This document shows, in pieces, positions 8,283 to 18,353 of a DNA stretch of 64,000 nucleotides; the first letter of the stretch is position 1, and the number at the start of each line of letters is the position of its first letter. This stretch comes from Methylocapsa aurea (GTDB taxonomy: Bacteria > Pseudomonadota > Alphaproteobacteria > Rhizobiales > Beijerinckiaceae): contig NZ_KN050804.1 in assembly GCF_000746085.1 (NCBI RefSeq), positions 161,064 through 225,063 of the forward strand, read 5' to 3'. Position numbers and translations under genes: made by a program. The notes beneath the pieces are model-generated. The model did no database searches. It worked only from the letters and a program-made list of their open reading frames with translations, and was not told where the DNA came from.

Positions 8283-9719
8283 ATGACGGTCTTTCTCGCC
8301 TTTTTTTGCAATATCCTGTTCAATTTTGCGATCGGGCTTCTCGTCGCGAAATTCCTCGGGCCCGAGGAATATGGCCGCTTCGCCCTAGCCCATGCGACGG
8401 CGATCGCCGTGCAAACCGGCTTTTTCGACTGGATCCGGCTTGGCGCGACGCGTTTTTATTCGGAGAGAATAAGGCGGGAGGAGCCGGCCTTGCGCGCGAC
8501 GCTCGATTTCGGCTTCGCCATCATCACGGTCGGGCTCACAATCGGCGCCTCGCTTCTGCTGTTTTCGGGCGTCAGCTTCACCTTATCCAACGGCTTGATC
8601 GCCCTTGCGCTCGGCGTCGCCGTCGCCAACGGCCTATTTGATTATTATACCGCGCTGGTTCGCGCCCGTTTCCATGATCGTCTCTTCACCCGCCTCGTTC
8701 TGGTCAAGAATCTGTTCGCCTTCGCGCTCATGGGTGGGGGGGCCTTCTGGTTTGGCTCGGCCAAGATGACCTTGATCGGCGGCATCGTCAGCCTCGGCGG
8801 TTCGGTCATTACCGCGCGCGCCGCGCTGCGCGATCCAAGTTCGCAGCCTCGCCTCGCCAGATTCTCGATCGCAGAGGCGATGATGCGCTACAGCCTGCCG
8901 ATTGTCGGGGCCAATCTGCTTTACCTTGCGATCCCCCTCGCCAATCGCTCCATCGTCGCGGTCCTCTATGGATTTTCGGAAACCGGGCAATTTTCTCTCG
9001 CCTATGATTTCGGCGCCAAGGCGATCGCGGCGATCGGCTCCGCGCTTGACATCGTCTTGTTCCAGATCGCTGTCGCCACGCATGAATTGCAAGGGCCGAC
9101 GCAGGCGAAGCGGCAGATCGGCCGCAATATGACGATTGTTGTCGCGATGGTCCTGCCAGCCTGCACCGGCATTTGGCTCACCCTGCCCTCGGTCGAGCAG
9201 TTGATCGTGCCGGTCGATTTTCGCGGCCATTTCGGTCTGCTGCTGCCTTTGATGATGACCGGCCTGTTCTGCATGGCCATCATCCAATATGCGATCAATC
9301 CAATTTTCCAGATCGAAAAAAGAACCGCGCCATTGGTCGCCGCCGCCTTGGTCGCCTGCGTCGTCGATCCGCTCTTGATTCTCGTCTTGCCGCGCGACGC
9401 CGGAGCATCCAGCCTCGCCATCGCTCAGGCCGGCGCCATGGTCGCGGCTCTCGTAACTCTGGTCGCCTTCGCCAGCCTCTCCAGCCCGCAATGGCCGAGC
9501 CGGCGCGATCTCGCCGCCACGGTCCTCGCCAATGCGGTCATGTCGGCGATGCTGCTGCCGATGCGAGATAAGGAGCCTGGACTCGCGACTCTGGTTGAAC
9601 AGATCATCGTCGGCGTCGGCGTCTACGCCTTCGTCGTGATGAGCGCCGATGTCGCCGGCCTGCGCAGCATCACGGTCGCCCGCCTCCGGCTCACGGCGGC
9701 GCGGATGAAAACGCTTTAG
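8283..9719 (+). CDS. Oligosaccharide flippase family protein (Wzx-like)
   Basis: 478 residues, nearly all hydrophobic, with 12 or more membrane segments. The N-terminal NFAIGLLVAKFLGPEEYGRF is the hallmark of polysaccharide/lipid-linked oligosaccharide exporters of the MOP superfamily. It probably flips a lipid-linked glycan across the inner membrane. No glycosyltransferase genes are nearby, so the substrate is unknown. No in-frame ATG or GTG exists upstream before a stop at 8217, so ATG 8283 is used; the N-terminus is a little shorter than usual. Confidence 0.85.
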   Translation: MTVFLAFFCNILFNFAIGLLVAKFLGPEEYGRFALAHATAIAVQTGFFDWIRLGATRFYSERIRREEPALRATLDFGFAIITVGLTIGASLLLFSGVSFTLSNGLIALALGVAVANGLFDYYTALVRARFHDRLFTRLVLVKNLFAFALMGGGAFWFGSAKMTLIGGIVSLGGSVITARAALRDPSSQPRLARFSIAEAMMRYSLPIVGANLLYLAIPLANRSIVAVLYGFSETGQFSLAYDFGAKAIAAIGSALDIVLFQIAVATHELQGPTQAKRQIGRNMTIVVAMVLPACTGIWLTLPSVEQLIVPVDFRGHFGLLLPLMMTGLFCMAIIQYAINPIFQIEKRTAPLVAAALVACVVDPLLILVLPRDAGASSLAIAQAGAMVAALVTLVAFASLSSPQWPSRRDLAATVLANAVMSAMLLPMRDKEPGLATLVEQIIVGVGVYAFVVMSADVAGLRSITVARLRLTAARMKTL

Positions 9720-9766
9720 AGCATGATCCCAAGAAAGCTGCAGACTTTCTGGGTAGAATCATGCCT
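9719..9766 (+). repeat. Hairpin of the GCATGATCCC repeat type, possible terminator
   Basis: GCATGAT at 9721 pairs with ATCATGC near 9759, and CCCAAGAAAG pairs imperfectly with CTTTCTGGG inside. It begins on the stop codon of the flippase gene and could end its transcript. The outer motif resembles the 41433/42371 repeats. Confidence 0.5.
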
Positions 9767-9822
9767 CAAAAACAATGAGATAGCGCGCATAATCTTTGCC
9801 TGCGGGTTGCCGCGTCTTGTGA

Positions 9823-10764
9823 TCAGCGTTCCGCTCGGCGTCCCCCGCCGCGCTTGCGCATGAGCAGCGTAGCCCAGCCGTCGATATCAATCCGGCGCAC
9901 TAGGGCAACGCCCTGCGTCTGATAAGCGGCGACGACGCCCGGCACATCACGGCCAATGAGCCCCGAAAGGACAATATCGGCGCCGCCCCCGGTCAATCGC
10001 GCGATCTGCGGGGCAAGCCCGCGCAATGGGCGCGCGAGGATGTTGGCGAAGACAAGATCGTATGGCGCGCCCTGGCGCAGCGCGTTATGGGACGCGCCGC
10101 TCGCGAGCACCGGACGCACAAACGCTGCGACGCCGTTGTGCCGCGCATTGGCCGATGTCGCCGTCACGCAGACCGGATCTATATCGCCGGCCTGCACTTT
10201 CCGCTTGAACAGTTTGGCCGCCGCGATGGCGAGGACGCCCGATCCCGCGCCAAGATCGAGGATGGCGCGCGGGCGGCGGCGGCGGGCGACCCGGTCCAGC
10301 ATAAGAAGGCAGCCGCGCGTCGAGCCGTGATGCCCGGTGCCGAAGGCGAGCGCCGCTTCGATTTCGATGGCGATGTCATTTTCCCGCACGGCGGCGCGGC
10401 CATGCGAGCCGTGCACGATGAAGCGCCCCGCCCGCACCGGCTTCAGGCCTTCGAGCGACGAGGCGACCCAATCGCGTTGATGGACGGCGCCGAAGGTCGC
10501 GGCTTTCGCGGCCTGGTCGCCCGCGGCGACGGCGACGAGGGCGCGAACGCTCGCCTCATCGGGCGGCGCCCCGAAATAGACCTCGACGATCCAGGGGCCC
10601 TGGCTCCAATCCTTGGTGTTGGGCGTCTCTTCGAAGGCCGCAGCGGCGGTGTCGGCCGGGTCGAACGTCTCGACGATAATATCGGCGATCCGGCGCGCGG
10701 TCGTCTCGTCGCAGGCAAGGCGCATCACATAGGCGGCATTATTGGGCGGCAGACCTTCAAGCAT
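9823..10764 (-). CDS. prmA: Ribosomal protein L11 methyltransferase PrmA
   Basis: Class I SAM-dependent methyltransferase of 313 residues that trimethylates ribosomal protein L11. The SAM-binding motif [17 protein letters not shown], the substrate loop [14 protein letters not shown] and the catalytic-region [14 protein letters not shown] are all PrmA-specific. The start at 10764 (MLEGLPPNN) fits the usual N-terminus; an ATG at 10779 is also possible and neither has a clear ribosome site. The gene is divergent from the small secreted protein at 10900. Confidence 0.92.
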   Translation of the reverse strand: MLEGLPPNNAAYVMRLACDETTARRIADIIVETFDPADTAAAAFEETPNTKDWSQGPWIVEVYFGAPPDEASVRALVAVAAGDQAAKAATFGAVHQRDWVASSLEGLKPVRAGRFIVHGSHGRAAVRENDIAIEIEAALAFGTGHHGSTRGCLLMLDRVARRRRPRAILDLGAGSGVLAIAAAKLFKRKVQAGDIDPVCVTATSANARHNGVAAFVRPVLASGASHNALRQGAPYDLVFANILARPLRGLAPQIARLTGGGADIVLSGLIGRDVPGVVAAYQTQGVALVRRIDIDGWATLLMRKRGGGRRAER

Positions 10765-10899
10765 GGCGGCGCGTAGCATGGCGCGGGTGAAACGGCAACG
10801 CGCGCAATTGTCTTAAGGGAAAAGCCGATGCTCCCTATCTTGTGGCGTCGACGCATGATCTTATCCAAAAGGCCCATAACTCCTTTAAGATCACGCTCG

Positions 10900-11166
10900 A
10901 TGACGACTGCCTCGTTCCTTCCGCTAGCCTGCCTGTTCACAGCGCTCGCCGGCCCGGCCTTCGCCGATGAACCGCGCTCGCCGGCGCCGGTTCCGGTTTC
11001 CATGCAAGCCTATGGCGATCAGCACCTCGGGTGCCTTGAATGGACCGATTCCTGCCGGATCTGTCGTCGGCTGGACCCCGCCTCGCAAAGCGAAGCCGAG
11101 ATCGCCTGCTCGACGCCGGGCATCGCCTGCCAACCGGGCGAAATCGCCTGCAAGGCGGCGCGCTGA
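10900..11166 (+). CDS. Small secreted cysteine-containing protein
   Basis: 88 residues: a signal peptide (ATG 10900, core FLPLACLFTALAGPAFA, likely cut before DEPRS) and a short mature part with six cysteines (LGCLEW, DSCRICRR, IACST, IACQPGEIACKAA). The cysteines suggest disulfide bonds or metal binding in the periplasm. I do not recognise a family. ATG 10900 is preferred to 10828 because it begins at the signal peptide. Confidence 0.65.
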   Translation: MTTASFLPLACLFTALAGPAFADEPRSPAPVPVSMQAYGDQHLGCLEWTDSCRICRRLDPASQSEAEIACSTPGIACQPGEIACKAAR

Positions 11167-11363
11167 CCTGCGGATGAATGGATTCCAGGCCGATTGCCGC
11201 CGCGATCGCCTCTGGATCGCCCAATCCTTTCCAATGACTCTCTCGCCCAGATGTTTTATCCAGGCGAGCGGCTGTCATCCCCTCCGATCCGGGCAGAACC
11301 TTGTCATCCATTGGAGGGACCCGCCCGGCGCGCCGCAGCGCGGAAAGCGAAAAGGAAAAATCT

Positions 11364-12011
11364 GTGAAGCTCGTGATTTTCGACATAGATGGGACGCTCG
11401 TCGACAGTCAGGAGTTTCTCCTCGAGGCGCAACGCCGCGCTTTCGAGGCGCATCGCATCGAGCCGCCGAGCCGCGAGACGTCGCTCTCGATCGTGGGACT
11501 CTCGCTGCGTGAAGCCTTCACCGTTCTCGCCGGGGAGCAAGGGCCGGTCGACAGTCTGGCGCAAGCCTATCGCGACGCCTGGAAGACCATGCGCGGTGAT
11601 CCCGCCTTTGACGATCCCCTCTATCCCGGCGCGTCCGGCGCGGTGGCGGCCCTCGCCAAACGCGACAATGTGCTTCTTGGCATCGCCACCGGAAAATCTC
11701 GCAATGGCGTCGCTCATCTTCTCGACCGTTGCGGCTGGGAGGGCTGGTTTTCCACAGTGCAGACCTCCGATGAACATCCCTCGAAGCCGGCGCCCGGCAT
11801 GATTCTCGCCGCCCTGAGCGAGACCGGCGCGGCTCCCGCCTCGACCTATATGATCGGCGACACGACCTATGATATGGAGATGGCTTGCGCCGCCGGCGTC
11901 CACCCCATCGGAGTCGCCTGGGGCTATCACGCCCGCGCCGAACTGCGGGATGCGGGCGCCGAATGGATCGTCTCTAATTTCGACGAATTGTTGCAGTTGA
12001 TCGAAACCTAA
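11364..12011 (+). CDS. HAD family hydrolase (phosphoglycolate phosphatase-like)
   Basis: 215-residue HAD-IA phosphatase. Motif I is FDIDGTLVDS, with both aspartates at the extreme N-terminus; motif II lies in GIATGKSRNGV; the lysine in EHPSKPAPG and motif IV GDTTYDMEMA follow. It starts with GTG at 11364, with AAGGAAAAA just upstream, and the coding start lines up exactly with motif I. It probably dephosphorylates a small phosphorylated metabolite; the substrate is not predictable. It runs toward the ATP12 gene with a gap of 115 bases and may be co-transcribed. Confidence 0.85.
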   Translation: MKLVIFDIDGTLVDSQEFLLEAQRRAFEAHRIEPPSRETSLSIVGLSLREAFTVLAGEQGPVDSLAQAYRDAWKTMRGDPAFDDPLYPGASGAVAALAKRDNVLLGIATGKSRNGVAHLLDRCGWEGWFSTVQTSDEHPSKPAPGMILAALSETGAAPASTYMIGDTTYDMEMACAAGVHPIGVAWGYHARAELRDAGAEWIVSNFDELLQLIET

Positions 12012-12126
12012 AGCTCAAGCGTTACAGTTCATTCGCTGTTCGAACTATAAAATCGCTTTTGGCGGATTGCGGTTCGCGCCCGCGCCCTTGGCTCAAGCCG
12101 CGTTTGGCTCGAAGATAGGCAGACCG

Positions 12127-12966
12127 ATGCCGGACAAGATCATCCCCGAGGATCCCGCTCGCAGCGACGCAAGCGCCGCGGAGGGCGCCTCGCCTTCGGG
12201 CGCCGGGCCGATCGACCCTTTGGCCATGGCCAGGCGCGATTTGCAGAAGGCTCTGCCCAAGCGTTTCTACGCGGAGGCGACGGCCTCGCCTCAGGACGGC
12301 GCCTTCGCTCTGCTGCTCGACGGGCGGCCCGCAAAGACGCCCGCCCGAAATAGGCTGGCCCTGCCGACATTGGCCGCCGCGCAGGAACTCGCCGCCGAAT
12401 GGAGCCGGCAAGGCGAACTGATCGATCCCGGGGCCATGCCCTTCACGCGGATCGTCAATTCGGCGATCGACGGAGTCGCGCGCGAGATCGGCGCGACCGC
12501 CGAGGAGATCGCCAAATATGCCGATTCGGATCTCGTCTGCTATCGCGCCGGCGCGCCCGAAGCGCTGGCGCAGGCGCAAGCCGCCGCCTGGGACCCCATT
12601 CTTGCCTTCGCGCGGGAAAAAATCGGCGCGCGCCTTATCTGCGCCGAAGGCGTGATGTTCCTCGAACAGCCCGAGCCGGCCCGCCGCGCCGTGAGAGACG
12701 CGCTCAAGCAGATTGCCGAGTCCGGACCAGCCGCGCCCTTTGCGCTGGCCGCGCTGCATGTGATGACGACGCTGACCGGCTCGGCCCTCATCGCCCTCGC
12801 CGTCGCCCGGGGCGAGATAACGCCCGCCGAGGCCTGGGCCGCCGCGCATGTCGACGAGGATTTCCAGATGCGGCTTTGGGGCGCCGATGAAGAGGCGATG
12901 GCGCGCCGGGCGCGGCGATGGATCGAGATGGAGGCGGCGGCGAAGCTTTTCAGACTCGTCGCGTAG
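12127..12966 (+). CDS. ATP12 family F1-ATPase assembly chaperone
   Basis: 279 residues. It has the ATP12 pattern: KRFYAEATA, LLDGRPAKTPARN, LAAEWSRQGELIDPGAMPFT, then YADSDLVCYRA. Mitochondrial Atp12 holds the F1 alpha subunit before assembly, and alphaproteobacterial homologues are presumed to act likewise in the cytoplasm. ATG 12127 is chosen over 12067 because the conserved part starts well after it. No atp operon lies in the window. Confidence 0.88.
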   Translation: MPDKIIPEDPARSDASAAEGASPSGAGPIDPLAMARRDLQKALPKRFYAEATASPQDGAFALLLDGRPAKTPARNRLALPTLAAAQELAAEWSRQGELIDPGAMPFTRIVNSAIDGVAREIGATAEEIAKYADSDLVCYRAGAPEALAQAQAAAWDPILAFAREKIGARLICAEGVMFLEQPEPARRAVRDALKQIAESGPAAPFALAALHVMTTLTGSALIALAVARGEITPAEAWAAAHVDEDFQMRLWGADEEAMARRARRWIEMEAAAKLFRLVA

Positions 12967-13084
12967 GAGCTCCGCCTGGCAATGGGCCGACGCGAGCCTA
13001 CCGCAGGCGCTCCGCTCCAAATAGGCTATACTGACCGCGGCTAAGCGTCAGATGCATTGGCGCAAAGCATACGCGCAAATCGTT

Positions 13085-13190
13085 CTAGAGCATTTTCGAG
13101 CGAAGTGGATACCGGTTCGCGTTAAGAAAATGCGCCAAAACAAAGACCTAGAGCTGCTTTCCGATTCCGCCGAAACTGGGAGCGCTCTAG
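13085..13190 (+). repeat. Dispersed palindromic repeat, copy 2
   Basis: Well-preserved copy running from CTAGAGCATTTTCGAGCGAA through GGTTCGCGTTAAGAAAATGCG and CTAGAGCTGC to AGCGCTCTAG. The first part folds as TTTTC...GAAAA and the ends are complementary. It lies in the leader of the HdeD-like gene. Confidence 0.85.
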
Positions 13191-13216
13191 CAGTCATTGA
13201 AACAACGGGGTTTTCC

Positions 13217-13783
13217 ATGCAACAGCAATTTGATATTTTCATCGCGCAAACGCCAAGCGGCGTTGGCGCCCATTGGGGTTGGCTCGTCGCGCTTGGCGCA
13301 GCTCTTTCCGTGCTCGGGATCCTAGCGATCTGGCGGGCGCGGACCGCAACTTTGGTCTCCGTGGCCATCATCGGCGCGCTGCTCCTCGTCGGAGCCATTG
13401 GCGTATTCACCGTCGCATTTTCATTCACCGGCTATTGGACCGCCTTTTTCATCCATGTCCTCTGGGCCATCCTGCTGGCGATCATCGGCTTCATCCTGGT
13501 GACCCGCCCGGCGATCGGCGCCGAAGCCATCACCGTTGTCATCGCCTTCTACTTTTTGGCGACGGGCGCTGTCGTCATCGGCTTCGCCCTGTCGTCTCAC
13601 ATCGAAGGCCAATGGCTCTACGTAGCCGACGGCGCGCTGAGCCTAGCGCTCGGCGCCCTTCTCCTTGCCGGCTGGCCGGTCTCGGGACTGTGGGCGATCG
13701 GTCTTTTCATAGGGATCGATCTCATCCTACGCGGCGGCGCAATCGTCGCTTTGGGCCTCAGCCTTCGCCGGCTCGCGCAATGA
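13217..13783 (+). CDS. HdeD/DUF308 family membrane protein
   Basis: 188 residues with six predicted membrane helices in three similar pairs, as in the HdeD acid-resistance family: WLVALGAALSVLGILAIW, then GFILVTRPAIGAEAITVVIA and GALLLAGWPVSGLWAIGLFI. E. coli HdeD is linked to acid tolerance at high cell density; the role here is unknown. ATG 13217 is used because the upstream frame runs through a repeat element. A GGGG lies about 9 bases before the start. Confidence 0.8.
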   Translation: MQQQFDIFIAQTPSGVGAHWGWLVALGAALSVLGILAIWRARTATLVSVAIIGALLLVGAIGVFTVAFSFTGYWTAFFIHVLWAILLAIIGFILVTRPAIGAEAITVVIAFYFLATGAVVIGFALSSHIEGQWLYVADGALSLALGALLLAGWPVSGLWAIGLFIGIDLILRGGAIVALGLSLRRLAQ

Positions 13784-13803
13784 AAGCTTGAACGCGGCCG
13801 AGT

Positions 13804-14202
13804 TCACGCGTCCGCCTCACGGCCGATGCGCCCGAGGTGCGTAGCGCTGAACCCTTCGCCGTATTTCAGGCCGTAACCAAACGCGCGATCGATGCCGATA
13901 TGCGCCGTCCAGATCAGCGCAACCGCGATCCCGGTCGGCGCCGCAAGCGCCCAGGCGACCCCCAAAAGGATCCCTGGCCCAAGATAAATATGCGCCGCAT
14001 TGTAGACCATTGCGCCGGGCCGCGATCCCGCGAGATAGGCGAGCATCGAAAGGTCCGGCGCGAGGATCAGCGCCGCGAAGAGCTGCCAGGATGCTCCGCT
14101 CTGGCTGAACGCGGCGATGGAGCCGAGCGCGACGACGAGCCCTTCCAACCGCAACAAGAGGCGCGGCGCGCCGTTGACGAAACCTGGCGCCTTGGCGATC
14201 AC
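13804..14202 (-). CDS. DUF4260 family membrane protein
   Basis: 132 residues, mostly hydrophobic, with the family marks [24 protein letters not shown] and a C-terminal [17 protein letters not shown]4260 proteins are small integral membrane proteins of unknown function. The start is GTG 14202, with GGGAG about 9 bases upstream on the minus strand. It is divergent from pccB with less than 90 bases between the starts, so the two promoters must lie very close. Confidence 0.85.
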   Translation of the reverse strand: MIAKAPGFVNGAPRLLLRLEGLVVALGSIAAFSQSGASWQLFAALILAPDLSMLAYLAGSRPGAMVYNAAHIYLGPGILLGVAWALAAPTGIAVALIWTAHIGIDRAFGYGLKYGEGFSATHLGRIGREADA

Positions 14203-14287
14203 GTGTTATTCTCCCTTAAACAAATTTCCGCTGCGACCCTCATGCTGTTGCGCGGATTCGCTCGAACCGCAAGCCGGAACAAGCTTC

Positions 14288-15820
14288 ATGAAACATATCC
14301 TCGAACGGCTCGCCGAACGCCGCGCCGAAGCTGAGCGCGGCGGCGGCGCGCAGCGAATCGACGCCCAGCACAAGCGCGGCAAATTGACCGCTCGGGAGCG
14401 GATCGAGCTCCTGCTCGATCATGGCTCGTTCGAGGAATTCGACATGTTCGTGCGCCACCGCGCGACCGACTTCGGCATGGACAAGCAACATGTGCCGGGC
14501 GATGGCGTCGTCACCGGCTGGGGCACCGTGAACGGGCGCGCCGTTTACGTCTTCTCCAAGGATTTCACGGTCTTTGGCGGTTCGCTTTCGGAGACCCATG
14601 CCCGGAAAATCAACAAGGTGCAGGACATGGCGCTGCGCAACCGCGCGCCAATCATCGGCCTCTATGATAGCGGCGGCGCCCGCATCCAGGAAGGGGTCGC
14701 GGCGCTCGGCGGCTATGGCGAGGTGTTCCAACGCAATGTTCTGGCGTCCGGGGTGATACCCCAGATTTCCGTCATCATGGGACCCTGCGCCGGCGGCGAC
14801 GTCTATTCCCCAGCCATGACCGACTTCATCTTCATGGTCAAGGATACGAGCTACATGTTCGTGACTGGCCCCGACGTCATCAAGACCGTCACCAACGAGG
14901 CGGTCAGCGCGGAAGGCCTCGGCGGCGCATCGGTGCACACCGTGAAAAGCGCGGTCGCCGACGGGGCCTATGAGAATGACGTCGAAGCGCTCTTGCAAAT
15001 GCGCCGCCTCATCGACTTTTTGCCCTCGTCCAACACCGACGAAATACCCGAATGGCCAACCTTCGACGACGCCGAGCGATGCGACGCCTCGCTCGATACC
15101 CTCGCCCCGGACAATCCCAACAAGCCCTACGATATCAAGGAGCTCATCAACAAAACGGTGGACGAAGGCGATTTCTTCGAGATCCAGGAGGCTTTCGCGC
15201 GCAATATCGTGACCGGCTTTGGACGCATCGAGGGACGAACGGTCGGCTTCGTCGCCAATCAGCCCCTGGTCCTCGCCGGCGTGCTCGACAGCGACGCCTC
15301 GCGCAAGGCGGCGCGCTTCGTGCGGTTCTGCGATTGTTTCAACATTCCAATCGTCAGCTTCGTCGACGTCCCGGGGTTTCTTCCCGGCATCGCGCAAGAA
15401 TATGGCGGCCTCATCAAGCATGGCGCGAAGCTGCTCTTCGCCTATGCCGAAGCGACGGCCCCGAAAGTGACGATCATCATCCGCAAGGCTTTCGGCGGCG
15501 CCTATGACGTGATGGCCTCGAAACATTTGCGCGGCGACATTAATTTCGCGTGGCCGACGGCGCAAATCGCGGTGATGGGCGCCAAGGGGGCGGTCGAAAT
15601 CATCTTCCGGCAAGACATGGACGATCCAGAAAAAATCGCGGCCCGCACGCGCGAATATGAGGAGCGGTTCCTGTCGCCTTTCATCGCGGCGGAGCGCGGC
15701 TATATCGATGAAATCATCATGCCGCGCGCCACCCGCAAGCGCGTCGCTCGCGCGCTGGCGATGCTCCGCCACAAGGAGCTCGAAAACCCTTGGAAGAAGC
15801 ACGATAATATTCCGCTGTGA
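14288..15820 (+). CDS. pccB: Propionyl-CoA carboxylase beta subunit
   Basis: 510-residue carboxyltransferase subunit. The N-terminal half has [20 protein letters not shown] and the CoA-side motif [19 protein letters not shown]. The C-terminal half has [17 protein letters not shown] and [13 protein letters not shown], as in PccB. With PccA it carboxylates propionyl-CoA to methylmalonyl-CoA, used in breaking down odd-chain and branched substrates and in assimilation pathways. ATG 14288 gives the usual start [12 protein letters not shown]. Its partner pccA lies 2.5 kb downstream, across a gene on the other strand. Confidence 0.93.
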   Translation: MKHILERLAERRAEAERGGGAQRIDAQHKRGKLTARERIELLLDHGSFEEFDMFVRHRATDFGMDKQHVPGDGVVTGWGTVNGRAVYVFSKDFTVFGGSLSETHARKINKVQDMALRNRAPIIGLYDSGGARIQEGVAALGGYGEVFQRNVLASGVIPQISVIMGPCAGGDVYSPAMTDFIFMVKDTSYMFVTGPDVIKTVTNEAVSAEGLGGASVHTVKSAVADGAYENDVEALLQMRRLIDFLPSSNTDEIPEWPTFDDAERCDASLDTLAPDNPNKPYDIKELINKTVDEGDFFEIQEAFARNIVTGFGRIEGRTVGFVANQPLVLAGVLDSDASRKAARFVRFCDCFNIPIVSFVDVPGFLPGIAQEYGGLIKHGAKLLFAYAEATAPKVTIIIRKAFGGAYDVMASKHLRGDINFAWPTAQIAVMGAKGAVEIIFRQDMDDPEKIAARTREYEERFLSPFIAAERGYIDEIIMPRATRKRVARALAMLRHKELENPWKKHDNIPL

Positions 15821-15845
15821 CGGCGCCCGCTCTGATCTTCCAACT

Positions 15846-18038
15846 TTAGAATTTTTGCGAGAGCCCGGCAAAAAACCCCCGGCGCGGCCCATATTGGGGC
15901 GCGAACACGCCAATGCCCGATCCATCTCTCAGCTGATAGACATGATCGAAGAGATTGATCACATCGAAACGCAAGGTGAGCGGACCGACGCCGATCCCTT
16001 CCATCGCGAATTCGCGCGTGACGCCAAGATTGACCTGCGCATAGGGAGAGACGGTTGCCGTATTGGCGAATCCGCTGCGCAACCCGCTGCCATAAATAAG
16101 ATCGGCGGTGAACCTCGCTCCGTTCCACAAATAGGAGACGCCGCCCGAACCAGTCAGGGTCTGCGCGTGATCGGTGTAGACGTAATGATCCAGGATATAG
16201 GAAAACTCGTCGGCGCCGAGCAAATATTGGCTGGACGACGCCTCTGTCGCCCGCTGCCGCGCCCAAGCGAAATTCGCATAGGCCCGGAAGTTTTCGATCT
16301 GATAATTTACCTTGAACTCGACGCCCGTATTATAGCCGCGATCGTAATTGAACGCGGTCAAGACAAGCGCTTGGCCGAATTGCCCATCGTCGAGCAGATT
16401 TCTCGCGCGCTTGTAATAGACGTCTACCCCCGCTTCCAGACCGGGTAGAATATTTTGCGTCACCCCGGCGTCGAAATAACTCGAGCGCTCCGGCCGCGCC
16501 GGGCTGTTCAACGTCACTTCGGGTTGCAGCGTCGTATTGGCATAGGGGACGATGTTGATGGGCGCCGCGAGGCTTTGCGACGGCGGGGTGAAATAGCGCG
16601 CAAATCCAGCATGGAATGTTGTGGATTCGAAGGGTTGGTAAATCAAGCTGATGCGCGGACTGATCTGATTGGCGTCGACATATTGAACCATCTGGTCGAA
16701 GCGCAGCCCCGCATTCAAGGTCAATTGATCGGCAATCTTCCACTCGTCCGCCACATAGAGGGAGCCGAGCCAGCCGATCTTGGGAACCGTCTGGGCAATG
16801 CTGAAGGGCGCGTCGATTGGATTGCCCAAACCATTCAAGGGAAACAATATGTTTGAATCGGTCGCACGGGAATTTTCCGCGCTGGCCAGGAAGCCGACCC
16901 GGAAAATGTGCGCACCGAAGCGCTCGGCGGCGTCGCCCTGAATTCCATTGACCATGCTGTCGCGAGTGACATTCGACGCGACGCCGTTGAAAACCAAATC
17001 GCCGATCGGGTCCGGCATGAAGTGAAGGGTGCTGTAGCGCGAGAAGAAAGACAATTGCGCATCCAGGTTGTCGACCGATCTCTGCACCGACAGGATATTG
17101 TAGTAAGCTCGTTCGATCTGATTTTCGTTCAACAGCGCCGAATTGAAATTGCGGATGCCGTAGGCGGCAAATTGCGGCGATTGGCCGGGAGAATTTGGGA
17201 TCTGATACGCGCTTGACGCCATGCCGGTGATGAAGCTCGCCCGCGTCGCATCGTCGAGAAGCGTGGAGGCATAGCCAAAAAACTTGGCTTGTCGCGTCAG
17301 ATCGTGAATGGCGTCATAATTCGAGGTGGGGTTTTCGATGCCTACATTATTGGTGAGATAGCGCCCCGTTGCGAAAAACTGCGTTTGCCCGATCGCGCCC
17401 CCATAGTCGAGGCTCGGCGTCAATGTGGCGTGGCTTCCGCCATAGACGCTCACCTCGCCGCCAGGATCGGATACGCCGCTCCGCGTCTTGATATCGACGA
17501 CGCCCGCCGAGCGCAGCCCATATTGGGCCGGCAGGACGCCTGTGATCAGCGCCAAACTACCAACAAAGCTCGTTTCCAGGACCTGCCCAAAGCCCGCGAC
17601 GCCGTCCGGCAAGAGAATTCCGTTCAGCCGATAGGCAACATTGGCGTGCTCATTGCGCACATGAAAAGCGCCGCCCGCCGCGGAGTCCTGCGTCACGCCG
17701 GGAGCCTGCAGGAGGACCCTATCGAGCGGCGCGTTATCCCCTTGCGGCAACGCTTCGATTTCTTGTCTATCAAATGTGTAGACATTACTCCCAGTCGGCG
17801 CGAAAATCTGGCTCAGGCCTTTGTCGAATTTTTGCGTCTCCCTCACGAGCTCCGGGCTTGGAGCAAGCCCCGACGCAATTGGAGACTCTCCCGTTTGCGA
17901 GGGGGAGTCCTGGGTAGGCGCGGGCACGTCAACGGTCGGTAGAGCCACTTGGCCATGCGCCGCCGGCGCGAACGGCGAAAGAGCTAGACAGAGGGTCAAG
18001 GGCCAGCCCCGACGCCATTTGCTGCAAAGCGCAACCAT
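15846..18038 (-). CDS. TonB-dependent receptor, candidate zinc-regulated
   Basis: 730-residue outer-membrane receptor. A signal peptide (LTLCLALSPFAPAAHGQ) is followed by an N-terminal linker, a plug with VYTFDRQEIEALPQGDN and ALITGVLPAQYGLRSAGVVD, then a long beta-barrel. It ends in a phenylalanine (AGLSQKF), the usual outer-membrane insertion signal. The ligand is not readable from sequence. The start at 18038 is firm: GGGGGAA lies just upstream. A Zur-like box covers the promoter, which suggests zinc or a zinc complex. The gene lies between pccB and pccA on the opposite strand and converges on pccB. Confidence 0.88.
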   Translation of the reverse strand: MVALCSKWRRGWPLTLCLALSPFAPAAHGQVALPTVDVPAPTQDSPSQTGESPIASGLAPSPELVRETQKFDKGLSQIFAPTGSNVYTFDRQEIEALPQGDNAPLDRVLLQAPGVTQDSAAGGAFHVRNEHANVAYRLNGILLPDGVAGFGQVLETSFVGSLALITGVLPAQYGLRSAGVVDIKTRSGVSDPGGEVSVYGGSHATLTPSLDYGGAIGQTQFFATGRYLTNNVGIENPTSNYDAIHDLTRQAKFFGYASTLLDDATRASFITGMASSAYQIPNSPGQSPQFAAYGIRNFNSALLNENQIERAYYNILSVQRSVDNLDAQLSFFSRYSTLHFMPDPIGDLVFNGVASNVTRDSMVNGIQGDAAERFGAHIFRVGFLASAENSRATDSNILFPLNGLGNPIDAPFSIAQTVPKIGWLGSLYVADEWKIADQLTLNAGLRFDQMVQYVDANQISPRISLIYQPFESTTFHAGFARYFTPPSQSLAAPINIVPYANTTLQPEVTLNSPARPERSSYFDAGVTQNILPGLEAGVDVYYKRARNLLDDGQFGQALVLTAFNYDRGYNTGVEFKVNYQIENFRAYANFAWARQRATEASSSQYLLGADEFSYILDHYVYTDHAQTLTGSGGVSYLWNGARFTADLIYGSGLRSGFANTATVSPYAQVNLGVTREFAMEGIGVGPLTLRFDVINLFDHVYQLRDGSGIGVFAPQYGPRRGFFAGLSQKF

Positions 18039-18066
18039 ATTGCCATTCCCCCGAACAGAGCAGATG

Positions 18067-18102
18067 ACGATGTTATAACATATCGCTTTGCTGATGAGTC
18101 AA
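18067..18102 (-). promoter_or_regulatory. Zur-like operator overlapping the receptor promoter
   Basis: 18067-18084 contains the perfect 12-bp palindrome ATGTTATAACAT and matches 15 of 18 bases of the published Rhodobacter-group Zur consensus GATATGTTATAACATATC, which I quote from memory. On the minus strand TTGACT (18102-18097) lies 18 bases from TTATAA (18078-18073), so the -10 would sit inside the operator. The box ends 29 bases before the receptor start codon. This is what repression by zinc-loaded Zur would need. A different Fur-family regulator cannot be excluded. Confidence 0.65.
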
Positions 18103-18353
18103 TAAGCTTGGTCCCCGCCATATGCGATAAGGCGAAACGGTTGCCGCGAAGCAACAGCCTGCAGACGCGGTTCGATTCCAAGCCGATGCGCGCGAGCCAA
18201 GGCGCGGGCCAAATCACGACCGCTGGGCTCCATTTTATGCGAAGCGAGGTTTCAACCTTGGCTCAATAGACGTAGCCTTGCCTCATGCCCGAAGACGCCC
18301 AAATCTCCGGGTTACCAGGGGGCACGGGTTCGGTCGGCAGTCTCGAGGCGCGC

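Noticed and set aside
15846-18038. Long + strand frames over the receptor gene
   Set aside because: They mirror the receptor gene, which has signal peptide, plug, barrel and terminal Phe on the minus strand.
18155-18190. GGTTCGATTCC, like the T-loop of a tRNA
   Set aside because: The flanking bases do not form the T-stem and no acceptor, D or anticodon arm can be drawn.
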